Below, piece by piece: positions 10,022-19,854 of a stretch of 64,000 bases of DNA. The notes beneath the pieces were generated by a model, which was not told the origin of the DNA, did not search any database, and saw nothing but the letters and a program-made list of their open reading frames with translations. The first letter of the stretch is position 1. Each line of letters starts with the position of its first letter. The translations under genes were made by a program, and so were the position numbers. Source of the stretch: Jatrophihabitans endophyticus (GTDB lineage Bacteria > Actinomycetota > Actinomycetes > Mycobacteriales > Jatrophihabitantaceae); the NCBI RefSeq assembly GCF_900129455.1, contig NZ_FQVU01000001.1:186001-250000 (forward strand). Direction: 5' to 3'.

Positions 10022-10948
10022 TCAGGCCGAGGGCGCGGTGGCGTCGCCGGCGCCGGCCTCCGCGGCCGCGGGCTCGGCCGGCGCGGCCGTCGCTGCCGCC
10101 TCGGCAGGCGCTGCCGCCTCGGCAGGCGCTGCCTCCGTGGCCGCTGCCTCGGTGGCGGGCTGGAGCAGGTCGCGCTCCCACTCGGCCATCGGCTCGCCGT
10201 CGCCGACGGCGGCCGCGGTCGGCTCGGGCTTCTCGTCGCGCCCGGCGTTCGCGGCGGCGGCGGAGCGGGCCATGAGCCCCTCGGCCACGGCGTCGGCGAC
10301 CACGCGGGTCAGCAGCGCGGCGCTGCGGATGGCGTCGTCGTTGCCGGGGATCTTGTAGTCGACCTCGTCGGGGTCGCAGTTGGTGTCGAGGATCGCGACG
10401 ACCGGGATGCCCAGCTTGCGGGCCTCGCCGACGGCGATGTGCTCCTTCTTGGTGTCGACGACCCAGACGGCGCTGGGCACCTTCGTCATCTCGCGGATAC
10501 CGCCGAGCGAGCGCTCGAGCTTGGTCATCTCGCGGGTGAGCAGCAGCTGCTCCTTCTTGGTGGCGACACCCTCCCAGCCGGCCTGCTCGCGCGACTCGAG
10601 CTCCTTGAGGCGCTGCAGCCGCTTGTAGACGGTGGAGAAGTTGGTGAGCATGCCGCCCAGCCAGCGCTGGTTGACGTAGGGCATGCCGACGCGGGTGGCC
10701 TGCTCGGCGATGGACTCCTGGGCCTGCTTCTTCGTGCCGACGAAGAGCACCGTGCCGCCGTGGGCGACGGTCTCCTTGACGAACTCGAAGGCGCGGTCGA
10801 CGTAGGACAGCGTCTGGTGCAGGTCGATGATGTACAGACCGTTGCGCTCGGTGAGGATGAAGCGCTTCATCTTCGGGTTCCAGCGACGGGTCTGGTGGCC
10901 GAAGTGGACGCCCGACTCGAGCATCTCCTTCATGGTGACGACGGGCAT
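10022..10948 (-). CDS. rpsB: 30S ribosomal protein S2
   Basis: S2 of 308 residues. The core is standard, from [19 protein letters not shown] to about residue 230, with [10 protein letters not shown] and [15 protein letters not shown]. The last ~75 residues are an Ala/Glu/Pro-rich tail (repeated [11 protein letters not shown]) found in several actinobacterial S2 proteins. The ATG at 10948 is preceded by AAGGAGG with eight bases of spacing. It begins the rpsB-tsf-pyrH-frr-cdsA run and has a 270-base upstream region with strong hairpins. Confidence 0.98.
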   Translation of the reverse strand: MPVVTMKEMLESGVHFGHQTRRWNPKMKRFILTERNGLYIIDLHQTLSYVDRAFEFVKETVAHGGTVLFVGTKKQAQESIAEQATRVGMPYVNQRWLGGMLTNFSTVYKRLQRLKELESREQAGWEGVATKKEQLLLTREMTKLERSLGGIREMTKVPSAVWVVDTKKEHIAVGEARKLGIPVVAILDTNCDPDEVDYKIPGNDDAIRSAALLTRVVADAVAEGLMARSAAAANAGRDEKPEPTAAAVGDGEPMAEWERDLLQPATEAAATEAAPAEAAAPAEAAATAAPAEPAAAEAGAGDATAPSA

Positions 10949-11042
10949 GCCGACGTCCTCCTTGTTCTGTTCGTGCGCGCGCAGGCTGACACCTGCCGCA
11001 CGCGGCCTCGGTTGTCGCGAGGTGGACCGGACGGTCCGCTCG

Positions 11043-11092
11043 CCCTGGTGCCCGGTGTCGCGGACCAGGGGACCGGCTCGTCGAGGAGCCGG
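11043..11092 (-). promoter_or_regulatory. rpsB leader hairpins
   Basis: Two perfect seven-base stems occur in the untranslated region before rpsB: CCGGCTC/GAGCCGG (11073-11079 with 11086-11092) and CCCTGGT/ACCAGGG (11043-11049 with 11064-11070). Closer to the gene, GGACCG-TC-CGGTCC forms a further small inverted repeat. A possible -10, TACGAT, lies on the minus strand at 11179-11174. Together these fit a structured leader. Autoregulation by S2 is known in other bacteria, but this RNA does not match a motif I can name. Confidence 0.45.
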
Positions 11093-11218
11093 ACCGAGGC
11101 TGGCCGCCGATCTCCCTGTTGCGTTCGGGAGAAGGACACGCGAAGTCAGCCCGATCGCTCGAGCTGCGTGACCATCGTAGCGCTCCCGGTGGCCGCCCCG
11201 CGCCGCGGCCGGGCGGGG

Positions 11219-14200
11219 TCAGCCGCGGCGGGCCAGGGCGGCGGCCTCGGCGCGGCTGCGGACCCCCAGCTTGCCCATGATGTTGGTGACGTGGACGCTC
11301 ACCGTCTTCTCGCTGATGAACAGCTTGGCCGCGATCTGGCGGTTGGTGCGGCCGTCGACGAGCTCGGCCAGCACGCCCTGCTCGCGGTCGGTGAGCGCGG
11401 TGAGACCGGCGCCGCCGCTGCGCCCGGCGCGCCCGGTGCGGCGCTCGCCGCCGAGGGCGCGGAGCTCGGCCGACAGCGGCGCCGCCCCGAGCCGCTGCGC
11501 GGCCTCGCGGGCCCGGTCGGCGGCGGCCACCGCCTCGGCCCCGCGCCCCACCGCGCGCAGCGCCTCGGCCAGGCGGACCTGCGAGCGGGCGACCTGCGGG
11601 ACGTGCCCGAAGCCGAACGCGTCGACCGTCGCCTGCCACGCGTCGACCAGGGAATCGGCGGACGGGGCGTCGTGCCCGGTGAGCCAGCGCAGCCGCGCCG
11701 CCTCGGCCTCGAGCCGCGCGAGCCAGGCCACGCCCTCACGTCCCAGTCGGCGGGGGGTCGTGGGCGCCTCGCCGCCCCGGGCGCCCCGACGCCCGTCGGC
11801 GTGCAGCCGCTCCCCCTCGGCGGCCAGCGCGGCGTGGCGGGACGCGGGCGCTCCGGCCGCCGCGGCCGCCAGCGTGGCGATGCCGATGGCGCTGAGCTGG
11901 ATGCGGCCGGCGAACCACGGGTCGAGCCACAGCCGGCTGAGCTCCTCGACGATCTCGGCGATCACCGCCAGGGCCGAGTCCACGTCGGCGCGCTGCTCGT
12001 GGAGCTCGATCGCGGCGTACGCCGCGTACAGCCCGATGCGCCCCTCGCGGTGGCGGTAGGGGCCCAGGTCGTCGAGCTCGGTCAGCACCGTGGCGTCGCC
12101 CCGGCCGGCGCGGACCGCCATGCCGGTGGAGCGCAGGATCGCCGCGGCCAGTCCCGTCGGTCGCTCCCCCGCGGTGTCGAGCGTGCGCAGGGCGGCGTCC
12201 CATTCGCCGTGCACGTACTGCACCGTGGCGGTCATCGCCCGCGCGTGGACGCCCCACATGCCCCACTGCCGGCCGGTCTCGACGGCGCGGCGGTGCCCCA
12301 GCGCGAACTCGTGCTCGGCGCGGTCGAGGTCGGTGAGGTCGTACCAGAGACTGCCCAGGCCGTACCGGCTGCGCACCTCGGTGCCGAAGTCCTCGGAGCG
12401 GCGGGCCTGCTCGACGACGGCCGCCAGCAGCGCCGCCGCGCCGTGGGGGTCGCCCTTGCGGCGCTCCAGGATCGCCACCGTGGCCCGGGCGTCGGTGCGG
12501 GCGAGTTCGGAGCCCGCCGCCTCGCCGGCGGCGAGCGCCTCGCGGGCGTGCCGCTCGGCGTCGGCGTCGCGGCCGAAGCTGAGCAGAACCCGCGCGTGCA
12601 GCGCCAGCAACCGGGAGCGCAGCCGGGTCGGTGGGGTGACCGGGACGAGGCGCAGCGCCTCGGCCGAGGTCGTCAGCACGTCGTCGCCGACCTCGTTGCC
12701 CAGCGCGGCCAGCACGCTGGCGTACAGCAGCGTCGCGCGGTCGATGGGGTCGGCGTCGGCGGGCAGCTCGTCGAGCGCGCGGCCGGCGAGCCGGATGCCG
12801 CGCTGCGTGAAGCCGGCGGCGTCGGCGGCCTCGACCGCGGCGAGGATCAGCTCGGGGTCGCCCGGGCGGTCGATGACGCGCGGGGCAAGCTCGAGCGCCG
12901 TCTCGTAGTGCTGCAGCGCCTCCTGCGGCGCGGCGAGCGAGATGGCCTCGTCGCCGGCCGCGAGGCTGGCCGCGTACGCCGTCGGCAGGTCGTGGGAGGC
13001 GTTGGCGTGCCGGGCGAGCTCCGCGGCCCGGTGCTCGGGATCGGCCGCGAGGACGGCCGCGTAGGCCGCGTGCAGACGGACCCGCTCCCCCGGCAGCAGG
13101 TCGTCGTACACCGCCTCGGCGAGCAGCGCGTGCCGGAACACGTACCCACGCCCGCTCGTCGTCAGCTGCAGCACGTGGCTGTCGATGGCCTCGCGCAGCG
13201 CGGTCTCGAGCTGGCCCGCGGGCATCTGCGCCGCCGCCTCGAGCGCCGTGTGCGTCACGCGCCGCCCGGCGACGGCAGCCACCCGCACGACGCGCCGCGC
13301 GTCCTCGGAGAGCCGGTCGAGGCGCACCAGCAGCAGGTCGGCCAGCTGCCACGGCAGCGACTCGCCGGTGTCGGACTGGACGATCGCCGCGAGCAGCTCC
13401 TCGGCGAAGAACGCGTTGCCGTCGGCACGCCGGACGATGTCGTCGACGTCGCCGGCGCTGACGGCAGTGAGAGCGGTGACGTCGGCGCTGTCGGCGCTGT
13501 CGGCGCCGCCAGGTCTGGGGGCGCCGGACCAGACGGCCGACCCGGCGGTGGACCCGGCGGTGGACATCGCGCGCACGAGCGCGCGGACGTCGTCGGCGCC
13601 GAGGGGTTCCAGATTCAGCCGCGTGACGGAGTTCAGCCGCGACCACTCGGCGAGAGTGCGCCGCAGCGGGTGACGGCGGTGCAGGTCGTCGCTGCGGTAG
13701 CTGACGACGGTCACGAGCCGCTCGCGGCCGAGGCGGGTGAACAGGAAGCCGAGCAGGTCGCGGGTGGCCTGGTCGGCCCAGTGGGCGTCCTCGACGAACA
13801 GCGCGACCGGCTGCGCGACCGCGAGGTGGGCCAGCGCCGCGCGGACCGAGTCGAACAGCTCGCCACGCTCGACGCGGTCGTCGCCGGCCGGGCCGCCGCC
13901 GGCGCCCGCGGCCCGGCCGCTCAGCAGTCGGGCGAGCGCCGGGAAGCGGGTGACGACGTCGTCGACGAGCTCGGGCCGCTCGGCGGCGAGCCGGGAGAAC
14001 GCCTCGGTCAGCGGCAGGTAGGGCGGCGGGGTGTCGCCGAGGTCGATGCAGTGCCCGACGAGGACGAGGAAACCGGCGTCGGCGGCGATCGAGGTCAGCT
14101 CGCCGAGCAGTCGGGTCTTGCCCACCCCGGCGTCGCCGCCGACGACGAGCGCGGCCGCCGAACCCTGCTCGGCGGCGCGGACCGCGGCCGTGAGCCCGGC

Positions 14201-14245
14201 GAGCTCGGCGGTGCGGCCGACGAGCGGCACGGCGGGGCGGGGCAT
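11219..14245 (-). CDS. LuxR-family ATPase regulator (LAL type)
   Basis: A 1008-residue large ATP-binding LuxR regulator. The N-terminus is an AAA/STAND ATPase with LVGRTAEL at residue ~9, Walker [13 protein letters not shown] and Walker [13 protein letters not shown]. The middle is a long helical, TPR-like region rich in Ala and Leu. The C-terminal ~60 residues are a LuxR helix-turn-helix ([19 protein letters not shown], then [19 protein letters not shown]). The ATG at 14245 begins just before the ATPase; the frame runs upstream but that part is not family-like. It is divergent from the M23 peptidase gene, with two inverted repeats between them. The inducer is unknown. Confidence 0.88.
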   Translation of the reverse strand: MPRPAVPLVGRTAELAGLTAAVRAAEQGSAAALVVGGDAGVGKTRLLGELTSIAADAGFLVLVGHCIDLGDTPPPYLPLTEAFSRLAAERPELVDDVVTRFPALARLLSGRAAGAGGGPAGDDRVERGELFDSVRAALAHLAVAQPVALFVEDAHWADQATRDLLGFLFTRLGRERLVTVVSYRSDDLHRRHPLRRTLAEWSRLNSVTRLNLEPLGADDVRALVRAMSTAGSTAGSAVWSGAPRPGGADSADSADVTALTAVSAGDVDDIVRRADGNAFFAEELLAAIVQSDTGESLPWQLADLLLVRLDRLSEDARRVVRVAAVAGRRVTHTALEAAAQMPAGQLETALREAIDSHVLQLTTSGRGYVFRHALLAEAVYDDLLPGERVRLHAAYAAVLAADPEHRAAELARHANASHDLPTAYAASLAAGDEAISLAAPQEALQHYETALELAPRVIDRPGDPELILAAVEAADAAGFTQRGIRLAGRALDELPADADPIDRATLLYASVLAALGNEVGDDVLTTSAEALRLVPVTPPTRLRSRLLALHARVLLSFGRDADAERHAREALAAGEAAGSELARTDARATVAILERRKGDPHGAAALLAAVVEQARRSEDFGTEVRSRYGLGSLWYDLTDLDRAEHEFALGHRRAVETGRQWGMWGVHARAMTATVQYVHGEWDAALRTLDTAGERPTGLAAAILRSTGMAVRAGRGDATVLTELDDLGPYRHREGRIGLYAAYAAIELHEQRADVDSALAVIAEIVEELSRLWLDPWFAGRIQLSAIGIATLAAAAAGAPASRHAALAAEGERLHADGRRGARGGEAPTTPRRLGREGVAWLARLEAEAARLRWLTGHDAPSADSLVDAWQATVDAFGFGHVPQVARSQVRLAEALRAVGRGAEAVAAADRAREAAQRLGAAPLSAELRALGGERRTGRAGRSGGAGLTALTDREQGVLAELVDGRTNRQIAAKLFISEKTVSVHVTNIMGKLGVRSRAEAAALARRG

Positions 14246-14295
14246 GGGGACATCTTCGCCTGCCGCGCCGACATCGTTTCCCTCGCCGCACCCGC

Positions 14296-14323
14296 CTGTG
14301 GACGGCGCAGCGTTCGTCCACAG
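14296..14323. promoter_or_regulatory. Inverted repeat between divergent genes
   Basis: CTGTGGACG (14296-14304) is repeated perfectly in inverse as CGTCCACAG (14315-14323), ten bases apart. It sits between the divergent LuxR-type regulator and the M23 peptidase, so it could be an operator for the regulator. No promoter hexamers stand out. Confidence 0.4.
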
Positions 14324-14340
14324 CCTGCCGTTGTCTCGTG

Positions 14341-14368
14341 CGACCGTCGCCGTGCCGTGCGACGGTCG
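14341..14368 (+). promoter_or_regulatory. Hairpin just before the M23 peptidase start
   Basis: CGACCGTCGC (14341-14350) and GCGACGGTCG (14359-14368) are perfect ten-base arms around an eight-base loop, ending four bases before the ATG. No Shine-Dalgarno sequence is visible. If transcribed, the hairpin would cover the initiation region; it could also be a protein-binding palindrome. Confidence 0.4.
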
Positions 14369-14372
14369 GCCG

Positions 14373-14936
14373 ATGCGCGCCCTCCCGCTCGTCGCCGCCG
14401 CGTTCGTGGCGCTCGCCACCGCGCCGGCGGACGGCCCGAACACCGGTTCGGCGCCGCTGCCGTCCACCGGGTCCGCCGCGCGGGCCGGGCCGGCGGTGCC
14501 GGTCGCGATGCCGGTCGCGGTTCGGTACGCGCCGCCCGTCGTGCCGCTGCGGGTGGTCCGACCCTTCGATCCTCCGCTCGATCCCTACGGCCCAGGGCAT
14601 CGTGGTATCGATCTCCTGTCGAGAGTTGATTCTGTGCTCGCAGCTGCGGCCGGTGTCGTCACGTTCGCGGGTGCGGTGGCCGGGCGCGGGGTCGTGGTGG
14701 TGACGCACGCGGACGGCATCCGGACGGAGTACGAGCCACTTCGGCCGGCAGTGACCCGGGGCGAGCGCGTGCGGCTGGGCCAGGTGATCGGCACCCTGCG
14801 CGGCCGGCACCCGGGCTGCCCGCGACCGCGGTGCCTGCACTGGGGTGCCCGCCGAGGCGGCAGTTACCTGGACCCGTTGTCGTTGCTGCGCCGGCTCGGC
14901 GCGGTCCGGCTGCTGCCCTGGCCGCGGACGGGGTGA
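14373..14936 (+). CDS. Secreted M23 (LytM-like) peptidase domain protein
   Basis: A 187-residue protein with a short N-terminal hydrophobic signal (LPLVAAAFVALA, about residues 4-15) followed by an Ala/Pro-rich linker. The M23 domain covers about residues 60-187. The first metal motif is GHRGID (HxxxD), and the fold motifs GVVTFAGAVAGRGVVV and LGQVIGTL are present. At the second site the usual HxH reads CLHWG, so the general-base histidine is a cysteine while the metal-ligand histidine remains. This variant appears in actinobacterial paralogues next to rpsB. It may be a weak or non-catalytic cell-wall-binding protein. It is convergent with the XerC-like gene. Confidence 0.8.
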   Translation: MRALPLVAAAFVALATAPADGPNTGSAPLPSTGSAARAGPAVPVAMPVAVRYAPPVVPLRVVRPFDPPLDPYGPGHRGIDLLSRVDSVLAAAAGVVTFAGAVAGRGVVVVTHADGIRTEYEPLRPAVTRGERVRLGQVIGTLRGRHPGCPRPRCLHWGARRGGSYLDPLSLLRRLGAVRLLPWPRTG

Positions 14937-14952
14937 CCGGCCGGCCGGCCCA

Positions 14953-14979
14953 ACCCGCACGGAGCGGCCGGCTGCGGGT
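14953..14979. terminator. Hairpin between convergent genes
   Basis: ACCCGCA (14953-14959) pairs perfectly with TGCGGGT (14973-14979) in the 54-base gap between the convergent M23 and XerC-like genes. A smaller GCGGG/CCCGC stem overlaps it. There is no T-run, so a bidirectional intrinsic terminator is only likely from position. Confidence 0.45.
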
Positions 14980-14990
14980 CGCCCGCCGGC

Positions 14991-16004
14991 TCAGGCGCGG
15001 GGGTGCGCCTGCCGGTACGTGCGGCGCAGCCGCTCGACCGACACGTGCGTGTAGATCTGGGTGGTCGCCAGATCGGCGTGGCCGAGCACCTCCTGCACCG
15101 TGCGGAGGTCGGCCCCGCCCTCGAGCAGGTGCGTGGCCGCGCTGTGCCGCAACCCGTGGGGGCCGAGGTCGGGGGCACCGTCGACCCGGGCGGCCCGGTC
15201 GTGGACGATGCGGCGCGCCGCCCTGACGTCCAGCCGCCCGCCCCGCACGCCGAGCAGCAGCGCCGACCCGGAGGCCGCGGTCACGAGCGTGGGTCGTCCG
15301 GTGGCGAGCCAACCCCCGAGGGCGTCGTCGGCGGCCAACCCGTAGGGCACGGTGCGCTCTTTCGAGCCCTTGCCCAACACGCGCAGCACCCGACGTCGCC
15401 GGTCGACGTCGTCGATGTCCAGCCCGATCAGCTCCGAGACCCGGACCCCGCTGGCGTACAGCAGCTCGACGACGAGCCGGTCCCGTAGTCGGATCGCCTC
15501 GTCGGCCTCGGGAGCGTCCGCCGTCATGACGCGGGCCGCCTGGTCGGCCCGCAGTACCGCCGGCAGCTCGCGGCGCGCCTTCGGGCTGGCGAGCAGCTGA
15601 CCGGGATCGTCGCTCAGCAGACCGGCGCGGTGCGCCCAGGCGCAGAACGTGCGCAGCGAGGCCGAGCGCCGGGCCATCGTCGCCCGCGAGGCGCTGCGAT
15701 CACGCTGGGCAGCCAGCCAACCGCGCAGCGACGCGAGCTCGATGTCGCGCGCGGAGCGGCCCCCCAGCCTGCTCAGGTGGTCGAGGTAGCCGACCACGTC
15801 CCCGACGTACGCGCGCACCGTGTGGGGCGAGCGGTTGCGCTCGAGGCGCAGGTGCTGCTCGAACCCGGCCACGGCGTCGGCGAGCGCGGGTGGGAGTGCG
15901 TCGCGCAGCGCGGCCACGGCGGCCGTCGCCCCGATGGTCGCCCTGTAGGCCCCGGCAGCCCCGGCAGCCCCGGCAGCCCCGTCGCCGCGCCCGGTCGTCG
16001 CCAT
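14991..16004 (-). CDS. xerC: Tyrosine recombinase XerC-like
   Basis: A 337-residue tyrosine recombinase. The N-terminal SAM-like core-binding domain begins near residue 40 ([22 protein letters not shown]). The catalytic domain has the first arginine in ASGVRVSEL, the lysine in GKGSKER, HGLRH with the H-x-x-R pair, [10 protein letters not shown], and the nucleophile tyrosine in IYTHV. All catalytic residues are visible. The first ~25 residues contain repeated GAA units encoded by a nine-base repeat, so a later start is possible. Its place between dprA and rpsB is that of xerC in mycobacteria, so it probably resolves chromosome dimers at dif. Confidence 0.9.
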   Translation of the reverse strand: MATTGRGDGAAGAAGAAGAYRATIGATAAVAALRDALPPALADAVAGFEQHLRLERNRSPHTVRAYVGDVVGYLDHLSRLGGRSARDIELASLRGWLAAQRDRSASRATMARRSASLRTFCAWAHRAGLLSDDPGQLLASPKARRELPAVLRADQAARVMTADAPEADEAIRLRDRLVVELLYASGVRVSELIGLDIDDVDRRRRVLRVLGKGSKERTVPYGLAADDALGGWLATGRPTLVTAASGSALLLGVRGGRLDVRAARRIVHDRAARVDGAPDLGPHGLRHSAATHLLEGGADLRTVQEVLGHADLATTQIYTHVSVERLRRTYRQAHPRA

Positions 16005-16536
16005 CCCTGCACGGTTCGCGACCGCGGCCGGGCGGTCAAGCTGCCACGCGGGCGAGGCTCGCGAACCGTTCCCGGTGCGGGGCCGCCAAGCGCCGGCGCA
16101 CCGCGGCGGCGGGCACCGGGTGGGGGCGCGCGACGGGTCCCGGGTGCGGGCCCGCGGCCGGGTCCGGTCGGGGTGGGGTTCGACCGGACCCGGCCACGGG
16201 GGTCCGTGGGGGCAACGTTCCCGCATCGGCGGGAGTGGCCGTGCCCGTTGTATGGAGGTTTGGGAAGTGTAGCCGCGATACCCGGGAGTCGCGCGGCGAA
16301 GCGTCGACCTCACGGAACGCCCTGGCGCCGTTCGCGGCTGCCGACGGGGCGCGGGCCACGGGCACCCGCGCCGGTCGTCGCGCAGTCCGGCCGCGACGAC
16401 CGGGACCGGCTTGACCGCACCCTCGCCGGGCGACCCCGATTCTGTCGTGCTCCCGGCCGCCTGCCGAGGGACGGTGGTCCCGCCGCGCCGGGTCGAGTCG
16501 CGGCCGGGCAGCGTGGCGCGAGGGAACGGTCCGCCG
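16005..16536. other. Non-coding gap between dprA and xerC
   Basis: This 532-base stretch has no open frame with a recognisable protein; frames here are high-GC artefacts rich in R, G and P. A less GC-rich patch lies around 16248-16290 and could hold the xerC promoter on the minus strand (TACACT and CATACA resemble -10 hexamers), but no -35 at suitable spacing was found. In some actinobacteria a sigma factor (whiG) occurs near this place; none is present here. Confidence 0.5.
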
Positions 16537-17841
16537 TCACGGCGCGATCCGGAAGCCGCCGTCGTACTGCTCGATCAGACCGGCGAGCTCGAGCACCGGC
16601 AGCGAGCGCAGCACCTCGCTCACCGTCAGCCCCGACGCGAAGACGACCTCGTCCGGCTGCACGGCGCAGCCGGACGGGAAGCTGTCGAAGACGGCCCGGG
16701 ACCGGTCGTCGAGCGCGTCGAGCACCCGCCGCAGTCGGCCCGCACGCCGTGCTCGCGTTCGGTCCGGGGCGGCGTGAGAGCCCCCGGCCGTACCGCCGCC
16801 CGCAGCGACACCGGTGCCGGCGACCTCCCCCACGACCTCACCGGCGGCATCACCGGCGAGGTCGCCGAGACCGCCGACCACGGCGAGGACGTCCGCCGCG
16901 GAGGTGACGAGGGTGGCGGCCCACCGCTCGTCGCGCAGCAGGTCGTGACAGCCGACCGACTCCGCCGAGTCGACCGGACCCGGCACCACCATGATCGGCC
17001 GGCCCAGCCGCGCACAGTGACCGACCGTGTTGCGCGTCCCGGAGCGCTGCCCGGCCTCGACGACGACGGTGCCGGTGGCGAAGGCGGCGACGAGCCGGTT
17101 ACGGACCAGGAAGCGGCCGCGCCGCGGCGAGGCACCCGGCGCGTGCTCCGAGACCAGCAGCCCCGACGCGGCGACCCGGCCGAACAGGACGCGGTGCTGG
17201 GCGGGGTACGCGGCGTCCAGGCCGCCCGCGGAGACGAGCACGGTCTCGCCCCCCGCGGCGAGTGCCCCGTCGTGCGCCGCGGTGTCGATGCCGAACGCAC
17301 CGCCGGACACCACGACGACGTCGCGCTCGGCGAGCTCGCGGGCGAACCGGCGGGCCACCGTGTCGCCGTAGCGCGTCGAGCGGCGCGAGCCCACGATGCC
17401 GGCCGCCCGTACGGCCAGCCCGCTCGGGTCGAGCGGCCCGCGCAGCCACAGCGCCAGCGGCGGGATCGGCTCACCGGTCCGGCGGTAGCGCTCCGGCTCG
17501 ACGTCGTAGGTGCGCAGTCGGGCGACCGCGGCGTGTTCCAGTGCCGCGAGCGCGAAGTGGGGCCAGTCCGCCGACTCCGGAACCACCAGCCGGATGCCGT
17601 GGCGCGCGGCGGCCTCGAGGTCGGCGTGCGGGTCGACCCCGGCGTGCCGCGCGCTGGTGACGTCGCGGACGTCGTCGGGGACGTCCTGGCACCGGACCCG
17701 CTCGGCGGCCTCGACCGGCCCGACGGCGCGGACGAAGCGCCACAGCGGGACCGACGCCGGTTCGACCACCCGGTTCAGGTAGGCGCGGGCGAGCAGCACC
17801 TCGTCGGCGACCGCGGCCGCACGCTGCGGGCTCCCGGTCAT
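16537..17841 (-). CDS. dprA: DNA-processing protein DprA
   Basis: A 434-residue DprA/Smf protein that loads RecA on incoming single-stranded DNA. The Rossmann core shows [49 protein letters not shown] and [14 protein letters not shown], all standard. A Gly/Ala-rich linker (about residues 335-375) precedes a C-terminal winged-helix-like region that ends in [13 protein letters not shown]. The ATG at 17841 overlaps the comM stop (ATGA). No competence pilus genes occur in the window. Confidence 0.93.
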   Translation of the reverse strand: MTGSPQRAAAVADEVLLARAYLNRVVEPASVPLWRFVRAVGPVEAAERVRCQDVPDDVRDVTSARHAGVDPHADLEAAARHGIRLVVPESADWPHFALAALEHAAVARLRTYDVEPERYRRTGEPIPPLALWLRGPLDPSGLAVRAAGIVGSRRSTRYGDTVARRFARELAERDVVVVSGGAFGIDTAAHDGALAAGGETVLVSAGGLDAAYPAQHRVLFGRVAASGLLVSEHAPGASPRRGRFLVRNRLVAAFATGTVVVEAGQRSGTRNTVGHCARLGRPIMVVPGPVDSAESVGCHDLLRDERWAATLVTSAADVLAVVGGLGDLAGDAAGEVVGEVAGTGVAAGGGTAGGSHAAPDRTRARRAGRLRRVLDALDDRSRAVFDSFPSGCAVQPDEVVFASGLTVSEVLRSLPVLELAGLIEQYDGGFRIAP

Positions 17842-19370
17842 GCCGCCGACGCCTCGACCGTGCCGGCGCGGAAGAACAGCGCCTCCTCCAGCGCGTCCCG
17901 GTCCAACGCGGGCACGCCGGCCAGATCGGCGATCGTCCACGCCGTGCGCAGGACGCGGTCGAAGCCCCGCGCACTGAGCTCACCGCGCTCGAGCAGCTCC
18001 TCGGCGCGCTGGAGGGCGCCGGCCGGGGGCAGCCATTGCCGCGAGCGCAACACCGAGCCGGGGATGTCGGCGTTCACCCGCAACCCCGTCGGCGCCCACC
18101 GTTCGACGGCACGACGCCGCGCCTCGGCGACCCGCTGCGCGACCTCGGCGGTGCTCTCGCGCGCCCCGCCGCGGTCGAGCAACGCAGCCCGGGCCACCGG
18201 CTCGACCCGGACACGCAGGTCGATGCGGTCCATGAGCGGCCCGGACAACCGCTGCCGGTGTCGGCGCAGCGCGTGCGCCGAACACACGCATTCGGACGGC
18301 CGCGCCGCGCAGCTGCACGGGTTCGCCGCGAGCACGAGCTGGAACCGTGCGGGATACGTCACGGCTCCGCCGGCGCGCAGCAGGACGACGGTGCCCGACT
18401 CGAGGGGTTGCCGCAGCGCGTCGAGCGACGCGGGCGCGAACTCGGGCGCCTCGTCGAGGAACAGCACGCCCCGGTGCGCCAGGCTGATCGCGCCGGGCCG
18501 GGCCAGGTGCGATCCGCCGCCCACCAGGGCGGCGAGCGAGGCGGTGTGGTGCGGCGCGCGGATCGGTGGTCGACGTACCAACGTCGCCCCCTCACCGAGC
18601 AGCCCCGCGATCGAGTGGATCGCGGTGACCTCGAGCGCGGCGGCGTCGTCGAGCGGGGGCAGCAGGTCGGGCAGCCGCTCGGCGAGCATGGTCTTGCCCG
18701 CCCCCGGGCTCCCGACGAGGTAGAGATGGTGACCGCCCGCCGCGGTGATCTCGAGGGCCCGCCTGGCCATGCCCTGACCGGCGACGTCGGCGAGGTCGGG
18801 GCCGGCCCGACCGTCGGTCGCGGCGGCCGCCACCGCGGCCCGGTCGAGGGCAGGCCCCTCGCCGGTCAGCCACCGCACGATCTGGCCGAGGTCGTCGGCC
18901 GCACGCACGTCGACACCGTCGACGAGCGCCGCCTCGGCGGCGTTGGCCCGGGCCACCACCACCCGCTCGACGCCGTGTGCCCTGGCCGCGACGACCGCGG
19001 GCAGCACGCCGCGCACCGGCCGGAGCGCGCCCGTCAGCCCGAGCTCGGCGATCCAGGCCGCGGCCGCGACCGCCGGCGGCGGTAGCTGACCGTCGGCGGC
19101 GAGCACCGCCAGACCCACCGCCAGGTCGAAGCGGGACCCCCGCTTCGGTGTGTCGGCCGGCAGCAGCGCCACGGTGATCTTGCGGTTCGGCCAATCGGCC
19201 CCGCAGTTGTGCACGGCGGCGCGCAACCGGTCGCGTGACTCGACGACCGATCCGTCGGCCCGGCCGGTGAACGACATGCCGGGCAACCCTGCCGAGATGT
19301 CGCACTCGACCTCCACCACGTGCCCGTCGATGCCGCTCAACCCGACGGCGAGCGTCTTGGCCAACCCCAT
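17838..19370 (-). CDS. comM: ComM/YifB-family Mg-chelatase-like AAA+ ATPase
   Basis: A 510-residue AAA+ protein of the ComM/YifB family. ComM is a hexameric branch-migration helicase in natural transformation of some Gram-negatives; the actinobacterial role is less certain. The N-terminal Lon-protease-like domain (residues 1-170) reads GLSGIDGHVVEVECDISAGL. It is followed by Walker A GSPGAGKTML, Walker B GVLFLDEAPEF, a CSCAARPSECVCS cysteine cluster, and the C-terminal Mg-chelatase-like region. The ATG at 19370 gives the family N-terminus MGLAKTLAVGL. It lies between yraN and dprA in the standard actinobacterial order. Confidence 0.93.
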   Translation of the reverse strand: MGLAKTLAVGLSGIDGHVVEVECDISAGLPGMSFTGRADGSVVESRDRLRAAVHNCGADWPNRKITVALLPADTPKRGSRFDLAVGLAVLAADGQLPPPAVAAAAWIAELGLTGALRPVRGVLPAVVAARAHGVERVVVARANAAEAALVDGVDVRAADDLGQIVRWLTGEGPALDRAAVAAAATDGRAGPDLADVAGQGMARRALEITAAGGHHLYLVGSPGAGKTMLAERLPDLLPPLDDAAALEVTAIHSIAGLLGEGATLVRRPPIRAPHHTASLAALVGGGSHLARPGAISLAHRGVLFLDEAPEFAPASLDALRQPLESGTVVLLRAGGAVTYPARFQLVLAANPCSCAARPSECVCSAHALRRHRQRLSGPLMDRIDLRVRVEPVARAALLDRGGARESTAEVAQRVAEARRRAVERWAPTGLRVNADIPGSVLRSRQWLPPAGALQRAEELLERGELSARGFDRVLRTAWTIADLAGVPALDRDALEEALFFRAGTVEASAA

Positions 19371-19384
19371 GCCGTCCCCTCCCC

Positions 19385-19750
19385 TCAGAACGCGCCGCGC
19401 AGGTGCTCGACGTCGAGCCCGCCCGGGCGCCGGACCACGGTGACCACGTCGAAGCGCAGCACCGGCCACGACCGCTCGCCGCCGGCCCGACGTTCGGCGA
19501 GCCAGGCCAGGGCGAGCCGGCGGATGCGTGCCGCCTTCACCCGGTCCACGGCCTGCGCCGGTGTCCCGTACGCGCGCGACGAGCGCGTCTTCACCTCGAC
19601 GAACACCAGCTCGGCGCCGTCGTGGGCCACCACGTCGAGCTCGCCGTCGCGGCAGCGCCAGTTGCGATCGACGACGACCAGACCGGCGGCCTCCAGGTGC
19701 TCGACGGCGACCTGCTCGCCGAAGCGGCCCACGGCGTCCTTGACTCGCAT
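19385..19750 (-). CDS. yraN: YraN/UPF0102 family endonuclease-fold protein
   Basis: A 121-residue UPF0102 protein. The motifs are typical: GRFGEQVAVEHLEAAGL, then the restriction-endonuclease-like core with DGELDVVAHDG and LVFVEVKTRSS, which contains the putative metal-binding E-x-K. The function is unproven; a DNA-processing role is inferred from the fold and the dprA/comM neighbourhood. The ATG at 19750 gives the usual family length. A longer frame start at 19858 adds an R/A-rich leader that looks non-coding. It ends 14 bases before comM. Confidence 0.85.
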   Translation of the reverse strand: MRVKDAVGRFGEQVAVEHLEAAGLVVVDRNWRCRDGELDVVAHDGAELVFVEVKTRSSRAYGTPAQAVDRVKAARIRRLALAWLAERRAGGERSWPVLRFDVVTVVRRPGGLDVEHLRGAF

Positions 19751-19854
19751 GGCTCCACGGTGCCGCGCCGACGCGGTCCGGCGGGCGCCGGTCGCCTCCC
19801 CTGTGGACGACGCGCGGCCGGGCGGATCGGCGAACCACAGGGCCGCGGGCGGCG

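Noticed and set aside
10010-14629. 1539-residue plus-strand open frame opposite rpsB and the LuxR-type gene
   Set aside because: It is antisense to well-supported genes, has shadow composition (G, R, A, V, D rich) and no family-like motif; long antisense frames are usual at this G+C.
16310-16540. 76-residue minus-strand frame after dprA
   Set aside because: Arg/Ser/Pro-rich with no ribosome site; looks like a high-GC artefact in a non-coding gap.
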